A DNA stretch of 64,000 bases. Origin: G963691885 sp963691885 (GTDB lineage Bacteria > Pseudomonadota > Alphaproteobacteria > UBA8366 > Aestuariispiraceae). Shown here one piece after another: positions 16,422-25,225 of the stretch. The translations under genes and the position numbers were made by a program. Under the pieces are notes generated by a model. It saw only the letters and a program-made list of their open reading frames with translations, was not told the DNA's origin and did not search any database. Each line of letters starts with the position of its first letter. Position 1 is the first letter of the stretch. The stretch spans positions 2,232,001 to 2,296,000 of the forward strand of contig OY829843.1 in assembly GCA_963691885.1 (NCBI GenBank). The letters are read 5' to 3'.

Positions 16422-17666
16422 ATGACAGATCTTCACTGGACACCAACACGGAACGCGGCTCTCGAGCGCCTTACTGAATTCGTGCCCCGCGCCGGTCGGC
16501 ATTATGCGTCGAACCGGAACTATGATCTGGGGCCGGAGGACCGCTCCAATGTATCGGCGCTCTCCCCCTGGATCCGGTACCGTGCCCTGACGGAAGAGCA
16601 TGTGGCGGCAACCACTTTGCAGCGGCACAGCCTGCACCAGGCAGAGAAATTCGTGCAGGAAGTCGTCTGGCGCACGTATTGGAAAGGATGGCTGGAACAC
16701 AGGCCTGCGGTCTGGCACGCCTATCTAGATGATCTTGCGCATCTCCGCCGGGCGATGGCAGAAGACGAGGCGCTCTCCCAACGGTATGAGGATGCGGTTG
16801 CGGGGCATACCGGCATCGCGTGTTTCGACTTCTGGGCCGGGGAGTTGCGGGACTATGGCTGGCTGCACAACCACGCGCGGATGTGGTTTGCCAGCATCTG
16901 GATTTTCACACTGCAACTGCCCTGGCAATTGGGCGCGTCATTCTTTTACGATCACCTGCTGGATGGTGACCCGGCGTCAAACACATTGTCCTGGCGTTGG
17001 GTGGCCGGGCTGCAGACATTGGGAAAAACCTATACGGCGCGGGCCGACAATATCGCGCGCTATACCAACGGGCGGTTTGACCCGCGGGGTCAGCTGGCGG
17101 AAGAGGCCGTACCCCTGCATTCCAACGGACACCCTGACCTTCAGCCCTTGCGACAGGCAGACCGACTGACCGCAAGCGATGACTTGTTCAATCAACCCGA
17201 TACCCTTGCCGGCAGGATCGGCTTTTTAACACATGCTGAGGATTTGAGCCCGATGGATCATCCGGATTGTGCCTCCGCCCTGGCCCAGGCGTTTTTGGCA
17301 CCCCATCACGACCCTTCGTCCTCCCCCCTCAAGCGGGCTTTTGTGGAGGGGCTGGTGGACGATGCGGTGCAGCGTCTGAGCAGACAAACAGGGCAGAAAG
17401 TCACCCGCCTGTCATCGCCGGAAGCAGTGTTGAACTGGGCGCAGGCGAATGCACTGACCCATGTCGTGACGGCCTTCGCCCCGATTGGGGGAACCGCCGG
17501 ACAGATTGATCAAATCCGCCAATGCCTGACCGGCAATGGCATTAAATTTCTGATCAGCCAGCGACAATGGGACCACCTTTTCTACCCCCATGCCAAAAAA
17601 GGCTTCTTCCAGATGAAGTCAAAAATCCCCCAGACACTGGAGATGCTCCACCTTACACAGGGATAG
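16422..17666 (+). CDS. Photolyase/cryptochrome-like protein with domains in swapped order
   Basis: 414 residues. The FAD-binding photolyase domain begins almost at the N-terminus: ALERLTEF, LSPWIRYRALTEEHV, FVQEVVWRTYWKGWLE, GWLHNHARMWFASIW, DGDPASNTLSWRWVAGLQTLGKTY and NGRFDP (about residues 10-225). The usual N-terminal antenna domain is missing in front. Instead, residues about 255-405 resemble that domain: IGFLTHAEDLSPMDHPD, then SSPLKRAFVEGLVDDAVQRL, then ALTHVVTAFAPI, and a final D-x-L-x(7)-KGFFQMKSKIP. This order (FAD domain, then Rossmann-like domain) suggests a circular permutation. Function in repair or light sensing is inferred. Confidence 0.7.
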   Translation: MTDLHWTPTRNAALERLTEFVPRAGRHYASNRNYDLGPEDRSNVSALSPWIRYRALTEEHVAATTLQRHSLHQAEKFVQEVVWRTYWKGWLEHRPAVWHAYLDDLAHLRRAMAEDEALSQRYEDAVAGHTGIACFDFWAGELRDYGWLHNHARMWFASIWIFTLQLPWQLGASFFYDHLLDGDPASNTLSWRWVAGLQTLGKTYTARADNIARYTNGRFDPRGQLAEEAVPLHSNGHPDLQPLRQADRLTASDDLFNQPDTLAGRIGFLTHAEDLSPMDHPDCASALAQAFLAPHHDPSSSPLKRAFVEGLVDDAVQRLSRQTGQKVTRLSSPEAVLNWAQANALTHVVTAFAPIGGTAGQIDQIRQCLTGNGIKFLISQRQWDHLFYPHAKKGFFQMKSKIPQTLEMLHLTQG

Positions 17667-17803
17667 TTTGCGCATCGTCACGGGAACACTCTGCCCTATG
17701 GGTAGAGAATGTGAGTCACCTTAATTTAGGGTTGCATCAAGTGGCGCTGATCGGTTGAATCAGGGTCGATACATCTTGCTGACAGGTTGGCCATAAGACA
17801 TGG

Positions 17804-18121
17804 ATGTTCCTGGTGCTTTCTTCCTGTCTAAACGGAGGTCGTGATTGTATCAACGGCAGTCCCTTAGAAACACAGGTATACCAGCTTTCCGAAGATGATG
17901 GGCCATCGGGCATGAGACAGATGTTTGCTTTTGCGCTCAGACCGGCGGCGATGGGTGACCAGGTTCGCTATGAAAAACTGCAGGCCCTGCACGGAAGAAA
18001 CGAGGTAACGCTATATTACGTCTTTGGTCTTTTCGTTTCCGTCTGGTTGGCCTGTGGCATCGGGACGAAGACTTCCGGGAAGCAAAGGAAAGTCAGGTCC
18101 GGCAGGGCTGAAAATGGCTGA
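17804..18121 (+). pseudogene. C-terminal remnant of a paralogue of the 2403-3215 membrane protein
   Basis: The translated sequence matches the last third of the 2403-3215 protein: SSCLNGGRDCINGSP against GGCLNFDKDCVNGSP, then YQL, a G-P-x-G segment, GDQVRYEKL against GDQGKYEKL, and a final membrane segment. The upstream two thirds are absent; the 137 bases from the photolyase stop to here show no gene. The ATG at 17804 is probably not a real start. Confidence 0.6.
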
Positions 18122-18130
18122 GGGACAGGC

Positions 18131-18262
18131 ATGATGGCCCGGTTTGCCGCCCTGAACGACTATATCCGGACAACACAAACGGGGTACTCGGAGTTCGATA
18201 CCAGTCGTTACCCTGATTTTAGAAATGATCCTGTATGGGGTTCGTTGGGAGTGCTGGTAGAA
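18131..18262 (+). pseudogene. Internally deleted copy of the 2403-3215 gene
   Basis: The first 19 codons (MMARFAALNDYIRTTQTGY) match the start of the 2403 gene. The sequence then jumps directly to DNA matching bases about 3184-3253, including the end of that gene (TTCGATACCAGTCGTTA), the intergenic GGGGTTCGTT and the position of the RTX start codon. All of the middle of the gene is missing. The open frame runs on to 18364 but is then antisense to the siderophore reductase gene. It is the footprint of a second RTX-type locus. Confidence 0.6.
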
Positions 18263-18303
18263 AAACTTGTAACCATTCAGGCCGCTACTCTCGCAGGTCA
18301 GTT

Positions 18304-19119
18304 TCAGCCCTCGGCGCGTTTCATTTTCTGGTGCTCATCCTCGACCAGGCCGATCTTCCAATAGCCTGAGATATAGGTGTCGGCGCGGGGCAGTTGCTTT
18401 TCCTGGTGCAGGAAGGCACGGAGCGCGCGGATGACGCCGCTCTCCCCCGCGATGCAGGTTTGAACCCGACCTTCGGGCCAGTCCAGCGACCGGATCAGGG
18501 TCTCTTGCGCGGTGGACGGCGTGGCGGGATCGGGGTGGACCAGCCAGTGGACCTCAACCCCGTCGGGGGCGTCGATATCCTGCTTGTCCTCCAGGGCGGT
18601 GATCTCAAAGATCGCGACACCTTTTGCATCGCGGGGCATCGCCTCCAGCGTGGCGGCGGCAAGCGGCAGGGCAGAGGGATCGGCCGCGACCAGGTACCAG
18701 TCCGCGTCAAAGCGGGTCACTTTCGGCGCGCTCGGCCCGGCAAAGCCGATGAAATCCCCGGACCTTGCATGGCTTGCCCAGCGCAAGGCGGGGCCACTGT
18801 CCCCATGGGCGACGAAATCGATGCTCAGCACCTGGGCGACCGGGTCAAAATCCCGCACCGTATAGGTACGGCGCACGGGGGCCGGACCGTCGGTCAGCCG
18901 CTGTGTGAATGCCACCCGGTCTTCGCCCGGTTCCGGGATCATGAGTTTGCAATTGCCCCCGATGCCGCTCGTCGGAAAGCCGTTCAGCTCATCCCCGGAA
19001 AAGGTCACGCGGATCATATTCGGGGTCAGGTGCCAGGCATCCTGTACGGTCAAAACACGCGGTCCCGGCTTGCCAGTAACCTTGCGCGCCATCGTCTTGA
19101 TATCTGAAATCACACTCAT
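18304..19119 (-). CDS. Siderophore-interacting protein (FAD-dependent ferric-siderophore reductase)
   Basis: Cytoplasmic flavoprotein of the ViuB/YqjH type that reduces ferric siderophores to release iron. Seen: MIRVTFSGDEL in the FAD-binding half, RRTYTVRDF (flavin-binding R-x-Y-[ST] motif, about residues 80-90), DFVAHGDSGPALRWA, then the NAD(P)H-binding half with GESGVIRALRAFL and SGYWKIG near the end. 271 residues from ATG 19119, preceded by GGAGAGG; a GTG at 19128 sits too close to that site. A Fur-like box lies about 50 bases upstream, so it is probably induced by iron limitation. Confidence 0.88.
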   Translation of the reverse strand: MSVISDIKTMARKVTGKPGPRVLTVQDAWHLTPNMIRVTFSGDELNGFPTSGIGGNCKLMIPEPGEDRVAFTQRLTDGPAPVRRTYTVRDFDPVAQVLSIDFVAHGDSGPALRWASHARSGDFIGFAGPSAPKVTRFDADWYLVAADPSALPLAAATLEAMPRDAKGVAIFEITALEDKQDIDAPDGVEVHWLVHPDPATPSTAQETLIRSLDWPEGRVQTCIAGESGVIRALRAFLHQEKQLPRADTYISGYWKIGLVEDEHQKMKRAEG

Positions 19120-19169
19120 CGAAACCACACCTCTCCAAAGCCTAAATCGCTTCCATTATGAGCAGTAAA

Positions 19170-19184
19170 TGAGAATCATTCTTA
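19170..19184 (-). promoter_or_regulatory. Fur-like box upstream of siderophore reductase
   Basis: TGAGAATCATTCTTA is a 7-1-7 inverted repeat (TGAGAAT / ATTCTTA, six of seven pairs) close to the Fur consensus core TGATAATNATTATCA. It lies 51 bases upstream of the reductase start. Confidence 0.65.
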
Positions 19185-19406
19185 ACAATGTCAAGGCAGG
19201 GGTCGTGATTTTTCTATCTCGCGTGCCAAAACTTGGTAATGGGGAAAAGTGGTCAAAGGCAGCACACGGGCCTTGTCCCACCTGATTTATCCCGCGATAA
19301 TTCAATCTATGGATGAAAAAGTAAAGAGTGTCACTCGTCGGTCGTCATTATGCCGTTTGCCCAAGGGTAATACGGTGCATGGCCGATTGTTCATTGGCAC
19401 CTTTTA

Positions 19407-20177
19407 ATGACCGAGCCCAAGGATTTGATGGTTAAGACCCCAGCCAACACGAATCGGTTTTATCGCAACGTTGCGATCGTGGCGGCGCTACTGCTAGCAG
19501 CCAGTTTTGTGTCGATTTATGCGTTCGCAGCAATCTACCTTTTTCTGCTCTGGCGGCCATTCAATGGATATAAGTATGATGAACTTTTTCTAAAGCAGGA
19601 ACCACGTTTCTTCCTGCGAAGGGCATTGCTATTGACCATCCTGATATCCGTTTTGTTTGCTATGCTTTTAGTTGATCTGCACCATCTGAGGGTCGTTGAT
19701 GCGGTTACTCATATTACGTGGTTTTTTTCGCCTTTGAGTTCCCTTCCAGGGGTATCGGAAGAGGTTCGCATGGTTCTGTGGAAATCTGTGTTGGCAAAGA
19801 TTTGTATCATTCCATTGGCTGTAGCATGCGTCGTAATTTTTGGAACTTCACATCAGGCTTATAAAGCCAACGATCTCGACAACAGTTTTCGTCTTGTCGG
19901 CGGCTTGGGCCTAATCTTTATAATGCATCGTAAAACATTACTAACTATAGGGGTTATTGGTTTTCTGTTGACGCTTTTCGCTGATCGACCGGTTGGCCTG
20001 TCTTCACCCCAGAACACCATTGAGGTGATGAAAGGTGTTCCTTTTCTCAGCTTTGTGGTGTTTGAGTTTGCATTTATCGTTGGTGCATGTTTTTTTACTT
20101 TGCACCGTGTAGTTTTCTGGAACGAACTTCCTTATACACCGCCGCAGCCAAAACATGACTTGGAAACGGGGAAATAG
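19407..20177 (+). CDS. Unknown five-segment membrane protein (module copy 2)
   Basis: A 256-residue paralogue of the 10941-11660 protein. The match is strongest at FYRNVAIVAALLLAASFVS, LWRPFNGY and a late HRVVFWNE against HRYVFWED. Hydrophobic segments lie near residues 22-45, 72-92, 130-155, 170-190 and 212-235. ATG 19407 has no good ribosome site; ATG 19428 (after AAGGAT) is possible. A third, truncated copy begins 110 bases downstream. The role is unknown. Confidence 0.55.
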   Translation: MTEPKDLMVKTPANTNRFYRNVAIVAALLLAASFVSIYAFAAIYLFLLWRPFNGYKYDELFLKQEPRFFLRRALLLTILISVLFAMLLVDLHHLRVVDAVTHITWFFSPLSSLPGVSEEVRMVLWKSVLAKICIIPLAVACVVIFGTSHQAYKANDLDNSFRLVGGLGLIFIMHRKTLLTIGVIGFLLTLFADRPVGLSSPQNTIEVMKGVPFLSFVVFEFAFIVGACFFTLHRVVFWNELPYTPPQPKHDLETGK

Positions 20178-20286
20178 TCTGATGCGGAGTCCGCAACCAT
20201 ACTTTACCGTCATGAACTCACCAAGTTGTTGCTGGTTTTCGACACGGAATGCCAAGGCACGAACATTGACTTATGTGATCTGATTG

Positions 20287-20508
20287 ATGGGGAGCTCATC
20301 CACAACTTTTCGGTTTTATCGCAACATTGCGATTACAGCGGCGCTGTTGATCGCAGCCAGCTTTTTGTCGACTGTTGTGTTCTTGGTGACCTTTTTTTTG
20401 TTGCTTCGACGACCATTGTGCGGCTACGACACGTCAAAAATCTTCCCTCAACGTGTCGCGTATTTCTGTTTCCGCGAGATACAGGAAAGCATTGAAGTAG
20501 GTAGCTAA
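20287..20508 (+). pseudogene. Truncated third copy of the membrane protein family
   Basis: The first 45 residues repeat the family opening (FRFYRNIAITAALLIAASF, then LRRPLCGYD), after which the frame ends at residue 73 with unrelated sequence. Only the first membrane segment survives of about five. It stops two bases before the DUF2927-like gene at 20510, the same position the full-length copy occupies before its partner at 10941-12466. This suggests the coding part between was deleted while the coupling was kept. Confidence 0.5.
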
Positions 20509-20509
20509 T

Positions 20510-21166
20510 ATGAGAATGCTGAAGAGATTGAGGAGCGGAGGGGTTGCGGCCGTCTTTGTCGCCGCGATTGTCATGTTCGGGGGCCTTGGGTCCGGGTCTG
20601 GCACTGCTGCCGATCTCGACGACGAGCAGCTTGTTGCCCTTTTTGAAGAGCTGATCAAACGTCCTGTAACGGGTAATCGGTTGAATACACGATCCTGGAA
20701 AGGCCCCATCAAAGTTGAGTTGCTGAATGCACCTGATTGGGCTCAAACCTACTTTCAGTATCTATTCAACCAGTTTTCTGATACCGAGCCTCCCGTCTTT
20801 GGGTGGAGTTCGAAACCCTCAAATTTGCGTGTTGTTTTCACGGATTCAATTGAGAGTGTTTTTGATACTGATCTGGCAAGTGTCAGGCATCTGTTGGAAA
20901 GCGATGTCGAGCTTTCAAATGACAATACTTGCCAGTCATTTGCAAAACAGACCAACCGCAGAATTTTTGTATCGATAATTGTTGTCAACCTGACGCATGA
21001 TGCGGTCCCACAGATCAACTGCATCATTGAAATTTTGCCCATGGCTCTGGGCTTTGCGAACTTCAGATGGGATGCACACAATGAGCAGTTTTACAAATTT
21101 TTGCCCAGAGGTACTCCTGTTTTCAGCGAAACCGGCAAGAAACTGATCGAAATGAAAACACAATGA
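20510..21166 (+). CDS. Secreted DUF2927-like protein (module copy 2)
   Basis: 218 residues from ATG 20510 with a Sec signal (basic MRMLKRLRSGG, hydrophobic VAAVFVAAIVMFGGL, AA near residue 34). The body aligns by eye with the 11660-12466 product: RSWKGPIKVELL against EKWDKDPIRVFA, and LRVVFTDSIESVF against VVLLMVSDIESAL. It also has CIIEILPMALGFAN, like the C-x-x-E-E-x-x-Q-x-LGL-x-N block that I associate with DUF2927. The C-terminal LYDP-like segment is short or lost. Preceded by a truncated membrane-protein copy. Function unknown. Confidence 0.45.
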   Translation: MRMLKRLRSGGVAAVFVAAIVMFGGLGSGSGTAADLDDEQLVALFEELIKRPVTGNRLNTRSWKGPIKVELLNAPDWAQTYFQYLFNQFSDTEPPVFGWSSKPSNLRVVFTDSIESVFDTDLASVRHLLESDVELSNDNTCQSFAKQTNRRIFVSIIVVNLTHDAVPQINCIIEILPMALGFANFRWDAHNEQFYKFLPRGTPVFSETGKKLIEMKTQ

Positions 21167-21189
21167 ATTGTAAGCCGAGTAGTCTCGCT

Positions 21190-22215
21190 TCACGATTCAG
21201 CGGCGGCGCCGGATGTGAGGAGTGTTTCGATTTCTTCGGGATTGAAGCCGAATTCCTGCAGGACCTCTGTTGTGTGCTCTCCGACCAGAGGGGCCGGGCG
21301 GGCGATCTCTGCCGGGGTTTCGGAGAAGCTGACGGCTGGCGCGATTGTCTTCACCTCGCCCGCGCGTGGATGCTGGTACGATGTTACGGCACCCAGATGT
21401 TTGACCTGAGGGTCATCTGCCGCTTCGCGATGCGTTCGTACCTCCCCACACCAGATATCGACCGCCAGCATACGCTCCATCAACTGAGCTGTTTTGTACT
21501 TCGCCGTCTCCCGGGCGATCTCCCCCCAGATGTGATCGCGCTGATCATAGAGGATCGCGGGGTCGTCAAAACTGGCGAGATCTGGGGCTTCCAATGCTTC
21601 AACCAGCCTTGCAAAGGGGCTCATCGCGATGGTCACCCAACCGTCTGATGTCGGATAGGTGCCGAAGGGGGCATCCATGCCGGGATGGCCAATCCCCGAT
21701 TTTGGTCTTTCAAAATCACGATTGAAATTGAGCGCGGCCACATATTCCTGCATTTGATGTGCCATCATACCGGCCATCAGGTTGATCTTGATCTGCTGGC
21801 CTTTCCCCGACCTCTCCCGCCACAGCAGGGCAGACAGGATGCCATAGACCATGTTCATCGCGCCGACCTGGTCTGAAAACCCGGCACCGGCCGGAACCGG
21901 CGGGCCATCGGCGGGGCCCGTTGCGGCCATCAGGCCGGTTAGCCCCTGGATCAGCATGTCCTGGCCCGGTCGATTGACATAGGGTCCATCCTCCCCATAG
22001 CCGGAACCGGAGCAATAGACGATCCTGGGGTTCACCGCCTTAAAGTCCTCATAGCCATAGCCCAGGCGTTCCATCACGCCCGGCCGAAAGTTTTGCACAA
22101 CGACATCGGCGGTTTCCGCCATGCGCAGTATTGCCGCCTTCGCGTCCGGATTTTTCAGATCAAGGGCGAGGGAACGCTTGTTGCGGTTCCAGGCCAGAAA
22201 ATTCGGGCTTTCCCC
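21190..22215 (-). pseudogene. CaiB/BaiF family III CoA transferase, 5' end missing
   Basis: The coding sequence keeps the class III CoA-transferase blocks: FLAWNRNKRSLALDLK, VVVQNFRPGVMERLGYGYE, YCSGSGYGEDGPY, GQDMLIQGLTGLMA and the C-terminal VGEHTTEVLQEFGF. The normal first 40-50 residues, including the opening V.D.T......A...L.D.GA part, are gone. Homology stops at about base 22215, where an ABC ATPase fragment on the other strand begins. The catalytic Asp in RPGQDM is present. Without its start the gene is probably not expressed as a working enzyme. Confidence 0.75.
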
Positions 22216-22853
22216 GTCAACGTCAGAGGGTTGCCCTGGCCCGCGCGATTGTCCGCACACCACGTCTGTTCCTGATGGATGAACCGCTTTCCAACCTGGA
22301 CGCAAAACTGCGCACCGTCATGCGAGCCGAATTGAAGCACCTGCAGAGGGAGTTGGAGACAACCACAATTTACGTCACCCATGACCAGGTTGAGGCGATG
22401 ACGCTTGCCGACCGGATTGTGATTTTGAACGATGCCAGAATTCAGCAGATCGGAACCCCGGCTGAAATATATGCAAAGCCCGCGAATGATTTCGTGGCCT
22501 CCTTCATTGGCTCCCCCCCAATGAACCTGATCGAAGGGGAAATACGGGGCGGTGTCTTTACCCATTCCGGTGGGACGGTGCCCTGTGAAGGAGAGGCGGA
22601 TGGTGCCGTAAAGCTCGGCATTCGACCGGAAGATATCATGATCGCCACGGGTGAGGATCAGCATTTGACGGGTCGCGTCTATTCCTCGGAGCTTCTTGGC
22701 GATTCAACCCTGTTGAACCTGCGTTCAGGTGACAAATTGATCGTGATGAAGGCTGGACCTGAAGAAGGCCGTGAGATGGATAGCACGCTATCGCTGCAAT
22801 TCGACCTCGCGAAAATCGCGTTCTTTGACCGGACGACCGGGGAGCGCCGCTAA
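22216..22853 (+). pseudogene. C-terminal part of a MalK/UgpC-type ABC ATPase
   Basis: The sequence begins inside the ABC signature (QRQRVALARAIVR) and continues through Walker B (LFLMDEPLSNLDAKL), the switch His (YVTHDQVEAMTLADRI) and the C-terminal TOBE/regulatory domain (AEIYAKPANDFVASFIGSPPMNLIEG, KLGIRPEDI). The Walker A half is missing here but is present in opposite orientation at 23026-23372. The two pieces complement each other with a gap of about 25 residues, so they probably come from one gene. Confidence 0.75.
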
Positions 22854-22893
22854 TGTCAACCGTCGAAGCCGGTTACTGGGTGAAGTCGCGACC

Positions 22894-23025
22894 ATGACCT
22901 TCAAGGGACTGACATGGGATCACCCAAGGGGATATGACGCACTGGCCGAAGCCGCCCGCCGGGTGAAACAGGGGCGGGACAGCGCGCTGATCCATTGGGA
23001 CAAACAACCCCTCGAAGGGTTTGAG
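22894..23025 (+). pseudogene. N-terminal fragment of an ABC binding-protein-like gene
   Basis: ATG 22894, 40 bases after the ATPase stop, opens TFKGLTWDHPRGYDALAEAA and reaches HWDKQPLEGFE. It then runs into the end of the reversed ATPase fragment. The TWDHPRGY opening and W-D-x-x-x-LEGFE are, from memory, the start of extracellular solute-binding proteins found beside CaiB-type CoA transferases. Only about 44 codons remain. Confidence 0.5.
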
Positions 23026-23372
23026 ACACGCACCCTTTCTTCCCGTTCCGGGCGGGAGACCTTTTTGATCTTCAATGGATAGCCGATATTTTCGCCCACG
23101 GTCATATGGGGATAAAGCGCGTAGTTCTGAAAGACCATGGCGAGGTCGCGATCGCGGGCGGCGATATCGTTCACATATTCACCATCAATCAGGATGTCGC
23201 CGGAGGTTGGCTCCTCCAATCCTGCGACAAGCCGCATGGTCGTCGATTTGCCGCATCCTGAAGGACCCAGCAGGACCAGAAACTCGCCATCCGCAATTGT
23301 CAGGTTCAGATTTTCCAAGGCGGTATAGGAACCGAAGGACTTGTGCAGGTTCGATAGCTCAACGGTCGCCAT
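23026..23372 (-). pseudogene. N-terminal part of a MalK/UgpC-type ABC ATPase
   Basis: From ATG 23372: MATVELSNLHKSFG, Walker A GPSGCGKST (residues 36-44), the Q-loop MVFQNYALYPHMTV and GYPLKIKKVSRPEREERVR at about residue 115, where homology ends. The open frame continues antisense through the binding-protein fragment. It is the start of the ATPase that would have energised the sugar transporter encoded upstream (26000-28980). Confidence 0.75.
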
Positions 23373-23400
23373 TTCAGGTATCCTTGTGCAAAAAATCTGT

Positions 23401-24458
23401 TTAAAAAGGTAGCGCGATTGTCTCTCCGGACTGGCTGGTCAGGATTAGGGACCCCTCCCCAGTTTCAATTGACGTGATGCGGACCCATCCCGAAGGGTGG
23501 GGGATTGCGCCAATGACGTGAGGGATGCGAATTCTAGTCCCAAGATTGAAATATGTCGGTACCCCATAAGCCGAGACCGGATTTGGTTTTGCCGCAGCGT
23601 TGAGCCCTGATGTGCCTGCGGCGCGCGCATCTTCAATTCCAAGTACACCGCGATGCCGGCTGTCCCAGGGTTGGTAGTCGCGCCCGCCATTTGAATGCCA
23701 CAGCATGGTTACAGGTAGAATGGCGGGGTTTTTGAGGACAAAGACAATATCCTCCTCTTCACGTCGAACCACAGCAGACCATCCCAGATCCGAATTTGCA
23801 GCTTCAACAAGGACGACAAAATCCTCATGGCGATCTCCGATGGGAAGATCTGTCAGGTCTACCAAACCGCCATCCGAGGACGGAAAGGATCCTAAGTCTT
23901 CTACTATCGCGCCAACAGCCAATCTGTTTCGCCCTGTTTCCAGTGGGTTGGGTTCGGTCAGGGCAATTTGTTTTTTGGAGACGGAAAGAGTGCCACCCGC
24001 CTTCATTCCAATCATCGGGTGATGAGAGGCAGTAAGGGCGCCTTCGCCGCTTTCCACAATATGTTCCTGGTACAGAAGTGGCGCTGTCTCGGAGAGTCTG
24101 AGATGTTTGAAGACCGTCGCACCCATTACTTTCTGTTTCAGGGCCAGTTTCAATGACCCCTCGTCTGAGGGATGCGGGTCCCAGGCACTGTTCGCCGTCC
24201 AGCCATGTGCCGGACCATTCAGACCGTCATCCGCACCGAAAGGGGCACAGAAGAAATCACCGGCCAGGTTTCGCTCCACGGGCGACATGGTCGAGGTGGC
24301 GCCGGCCGACACGTGTTACCGTCTGTCACCCAATGCGCCGTATGGAGGGGGTCGAGGGTGCGGGTGTCGGCAGTAAAGGACAGCCGGCGGATGTTGCCGA
24401 TGGATGGATCGACTGAAACCAGGCCAGAGTCCGTGCGCGCTGTTACCCAATCTGTCAT
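23401..24458 (-). pseudogene. Galactose mutarotase-like (aldose 1-epimerase superfamily) protein, frameshifted
   Basis: Probably a sugar mutarotase or related sugar-binding enzyme of the transport cluster. The N-terminal 47 residues (from ATG 24458: TDWVTARTDSGLVSVDP ... LDPLHTAHWVTDGN) are in one frame. The rest (SPVERNLAGDFFCAPFGADDG, HHPMIGMKAGGTLS, MLWHSNGGRDYQPW) is in another, starting near 24312. A one- or two-base indel around 24305-24320 separates them. The ATG overlaps the stop of the upstream dehydrogenase gene by one base. Family assignment is by pattern only. Confidence 0.5.
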
Positions 24459-25225
24459 CACTCGCCCTTGATGGCCAAACCACCATCTACCCGCAGGATT
24501 TCACCGGTGACAAAACTTGCGGCGTCGGAGGCGAGGAAGACAACGGCGTCGGAAACCTCTGATGGATATCCGAAACGACCGATGGGATGCGCCTTGTTCC
24601 AGGTTTCGCGCAGGGCGGCACCGCCATCTTCGAGCTCGGCGAAAATTTTCTCATTCATCGGGGTCAGGATTGTACCGGGTGCTACCGCGTTAACGCGAAT
24701 GCTGGCCGGTGCCAGATCGACGGCGGTTTGGACCGTCAGGGCATTGACCGCCCCTTTGGCGGCTGCATAGGCGGGCCAGCCCTTAAATCCGCGAAGACCC
24801 TGCACGGATGAAATATTGATAACCGCACCACCGCCCCGCCGGCGCATTTCGGGCACTGCTGCCCGCATGGCACGCCAATAGCCGGTGAGGTTGATGTCGA
24901 TGACAGTGTTCCAGGTTTCTTCATCAATCTCATCGACAACGCCGTTAATCGCCCGGGCCGCATTGTTGACCAGAATATCGACACCGCCAAAGTGATCGAC
25001 CGCCGTCTTCACCATCATGTTTATGTCATCCATTTCGCGGACATCGGTCCTGACAAAGAGGGCCTGGTCACCGATATTGGTAGCGCAGGCTTCGCCCCCG
25101 TCCTGATCGACATCGCCGAGGACGACGGATGCGCCAGACTTGACCAGTGCCTCAACGCATGCCCGGCCAATACCGGTTGCACCACCGGTCACAAGAGCGA
25201 CCTTACCATCAAGCGACATGTTCAT
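24458..25225 (-). CDS. Short-chain dehydrogenase/reductase
   Basis: A classical SDR of 255 residues, NAD(P)-dependent. Seen: cofactor motif TGGATGIG (residues 14-21), Asp after the second strand (GDVDQD) favouring NAD, NNAAR, the catalytic Ser in INISSV, Y-x-x-x-K as YAAAK (about 155-159), and VAPGTILTPM. Homologues are often glucose, fucose or galactose dehydrogenases, but the substrate cannot be read. It overlaps the upstream crotonase gene by four bases (ATGA) and the downstream mutarotase-like gene by one, so it is part of the sugar operon and probably oxidises the imported sugar. Confidence 0.85.
   Translation of the reverse strand: MNMSLDGKVALVTGGATGIGRACVEALVKSGASVVLGDVDQDGGEACATNIGDQALFVRTDVREMDDINMMVKTAVDHFGGVDILVNNAARAINGVVDEIDEETWNTVIDINLTGYWRAMRAAVPEMRRRGGGAVINISSVQGLRGFKGWPAYAAAKGAVNALTVQTAVDLAPASIRVNAVAPGTILTPMNEKIFAELEDGGAALRETWNKAHPIGRFGYPSEVSDAVVFLASDAASFVTGEILRVDGGLAIKGE

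Noticed and set aside
15303..16718. 471-codon open frame antisense to the photolyase gene
   Set aside because: It is antisense to two well-supported genes, has no family-like motifs, and arises from the codon bias of the plus-strand genes. The same applies to antisense frames at 13141-14055 and 39313-40269.
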